Program-made: the position numbers and the translations under genes
In this document: piece by piece, positions 63,655 to 64,000 of the stretch
Numbering within the stretch: position 1 is the first letter of the stretch
Layout: every line of letters starts with the position of its first letter
DNA from: Actinomadura graeca
GTDB lineage: Bacteria > Actinomycetota > Actinomycetes > Streptosporangiales > Streptosporangiaceae
Length of the DNA stretch: 64,000 bases
Direction of reading: 5' to 3'
NCBI RefSeq assembly: GCF_019175365.1
Contig: NZ_CP059572.1
Span: forward strand, 3,968,001-4,032,000
The notes under the pieces: model-generated
Told to the model about the DNA's origin: nothing
The model's database searches: none
Seen by the model: the letters and a program-made list of their open reading frames with translations, nothing else

Positions 63655-64000
63655 TTGCTGCGTCTGGTCGTCTCGCAGACCTCCCCCCGGGCGTATCGGA
63701 CGGTGCTCGACGCGCTCCAGGCGCCCGCCCCTCCCTACGGCCCGCCCGGACGGCACATCCTGATCGAGCCGGGCCAGTACCCCGCGACGGGGTTCCGCAG
63801 TTCGGGGGACTTCGTGCTGACGGCGGCCGGAGGCCCCGGGACGGTCACCCTGGACGGCGCCACCGACGCGACCATCGAGGTCACCGGCAACGTGACGCTG
63901 CAAGGGCTGGTCGTGCGGAACTGGAGCGACGAGGGCAGCGCGCTGGACGTCGCGGAGGGCAGCGTCCTCGCCGAGCAGTGCCGGTTCGTGAGCCGCGCCG
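63655..64000 (+). CDS. Right-handed beta-helix repeat protein, N-terminal part (runs off window)
   Basis: The first 115 residues of a protein that begins at TTG 63655, preceded by GAGGAGG at 63643-63649; an in-frame GTG at 63637 is an alternative. The text reads RLVVSQTSPRAYRTVLDALQAPAP, then HILIEPGQYPATGFRSSGDFVLTAAGGPGTVTLDGATDATIEVTGNVTLQGLVVRNW. The repeated V-T-L/I-E-V rungs fit a parallel beta-helix (Beta_helix/pectate-lyase-like) fold. In actinomycetes such N-termini are often fused to AAA+ ATPases of type VII-like systems; the rest is outside the window. Confidence 0.7.
   Translation, partial: MLRLVVSQTSPRAYRTVLDALQAPAPPYGPPGRHILIEPGQYPATGFRSSGDFVLTAAGGPGTVTLDGATDATIEVTGNVTLQGLVVRNWSDEGSALDVAEGSVLAEQCRFVSRA

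Overview
This window is high-GC DNA from a filamentous actinobacterium. The DUF397 and Scr1-type regulators, the FxsT/SAV_2336-type conflict protein, the abundant GTG starts and a microbisporicin-like lantibiotic suggest the Streptosporangiales (an Actinomadura-like organism); this placement is inference. No rRNA, tRNA or CRISPR array was seen.

Layout. (1) 1-6057: the 3' end of a VMAP-type gene, a MoxR-type AAA+ ATPase and a 1489-residue SAV_2336/NB-ARC/TPR protein, together a vWA-MoxR-VMAP style conflict (defence or signalling) operon. (2) 6404-7704: two DUF397 proteins and a small secreted protein. (3) 7918-24491: a LuxR-type response regulator, then an unusual biosynthetic locus. It holds an SGNH-hydrolase-like protein, a very basic 29-residue peptide, a tandem heme-oxygenase-like diiron (HDO) protein with a degenerate N-terminal half, a NodU/CmcH-type carbamoyltransferase, a one-helix SxtJ-like protein, a private carA/carB pair, a TauE/SafE permease, a LysR regulator, a small membrane or secreted protein, an SbnA-like PLP enzyme and an MFS exporter. 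I do not recognise the product. The carA/carB pair would supply carbamoyl phosphate to the carbamoyltransferase, and the HDO and PLP enzymes are likely amino-acid or peptide tailoring enzymes.

(4) 24678-26255: a hypothetical membrane protein and a small peptidoglycan-binding-domain protein. (5) 26345-42564: a class I lanthipeptide cluster of the microbisporicin/NAI-107 family. One minus-strand operon runs lanA, lanB, lanC, lanD, two ABC transporters, two DUF6895-like proteins and an O-methyltransferase, ending at a strong hairpin. A divergent plus-strand operon encodes an ECF sigma factor, a membrane anti-sigma factor and a LuxR-type regulator. The predicted core departs from NAI-107 at several positions and carries a sixth, terminal Cys; no tryptophan halogenase or P450 is present in the window.

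(6) 42749-51404: a restriction/defence island with Vsr, an HNH-like protein, a ParB-like protein, an SNF2 helicase, a DUF3883 PD-(D/E)xK-like protein, a NaeI-family endonuclease and a C5 cytosine methyltransferase. A frameshifted second vsr and a truncated HNH gene show decay at its edge. (7) 51527-55077: a solute-binding lipoprotein, a protein of unknown function coupled to an XRE-ImmA/IrrE protein, and a Scr1-type DUF5753 regulator. (8) 55548-64000: a secreted dimethylformamidase-like protein with an MFS transporter and a beta-propeller protein, then a methyltransferase, a second MFS transporter, a pentapeptide-repeat-like protein, an AlkB-like dioxygenase and the 5' end of a right-handed beta-helix protein.
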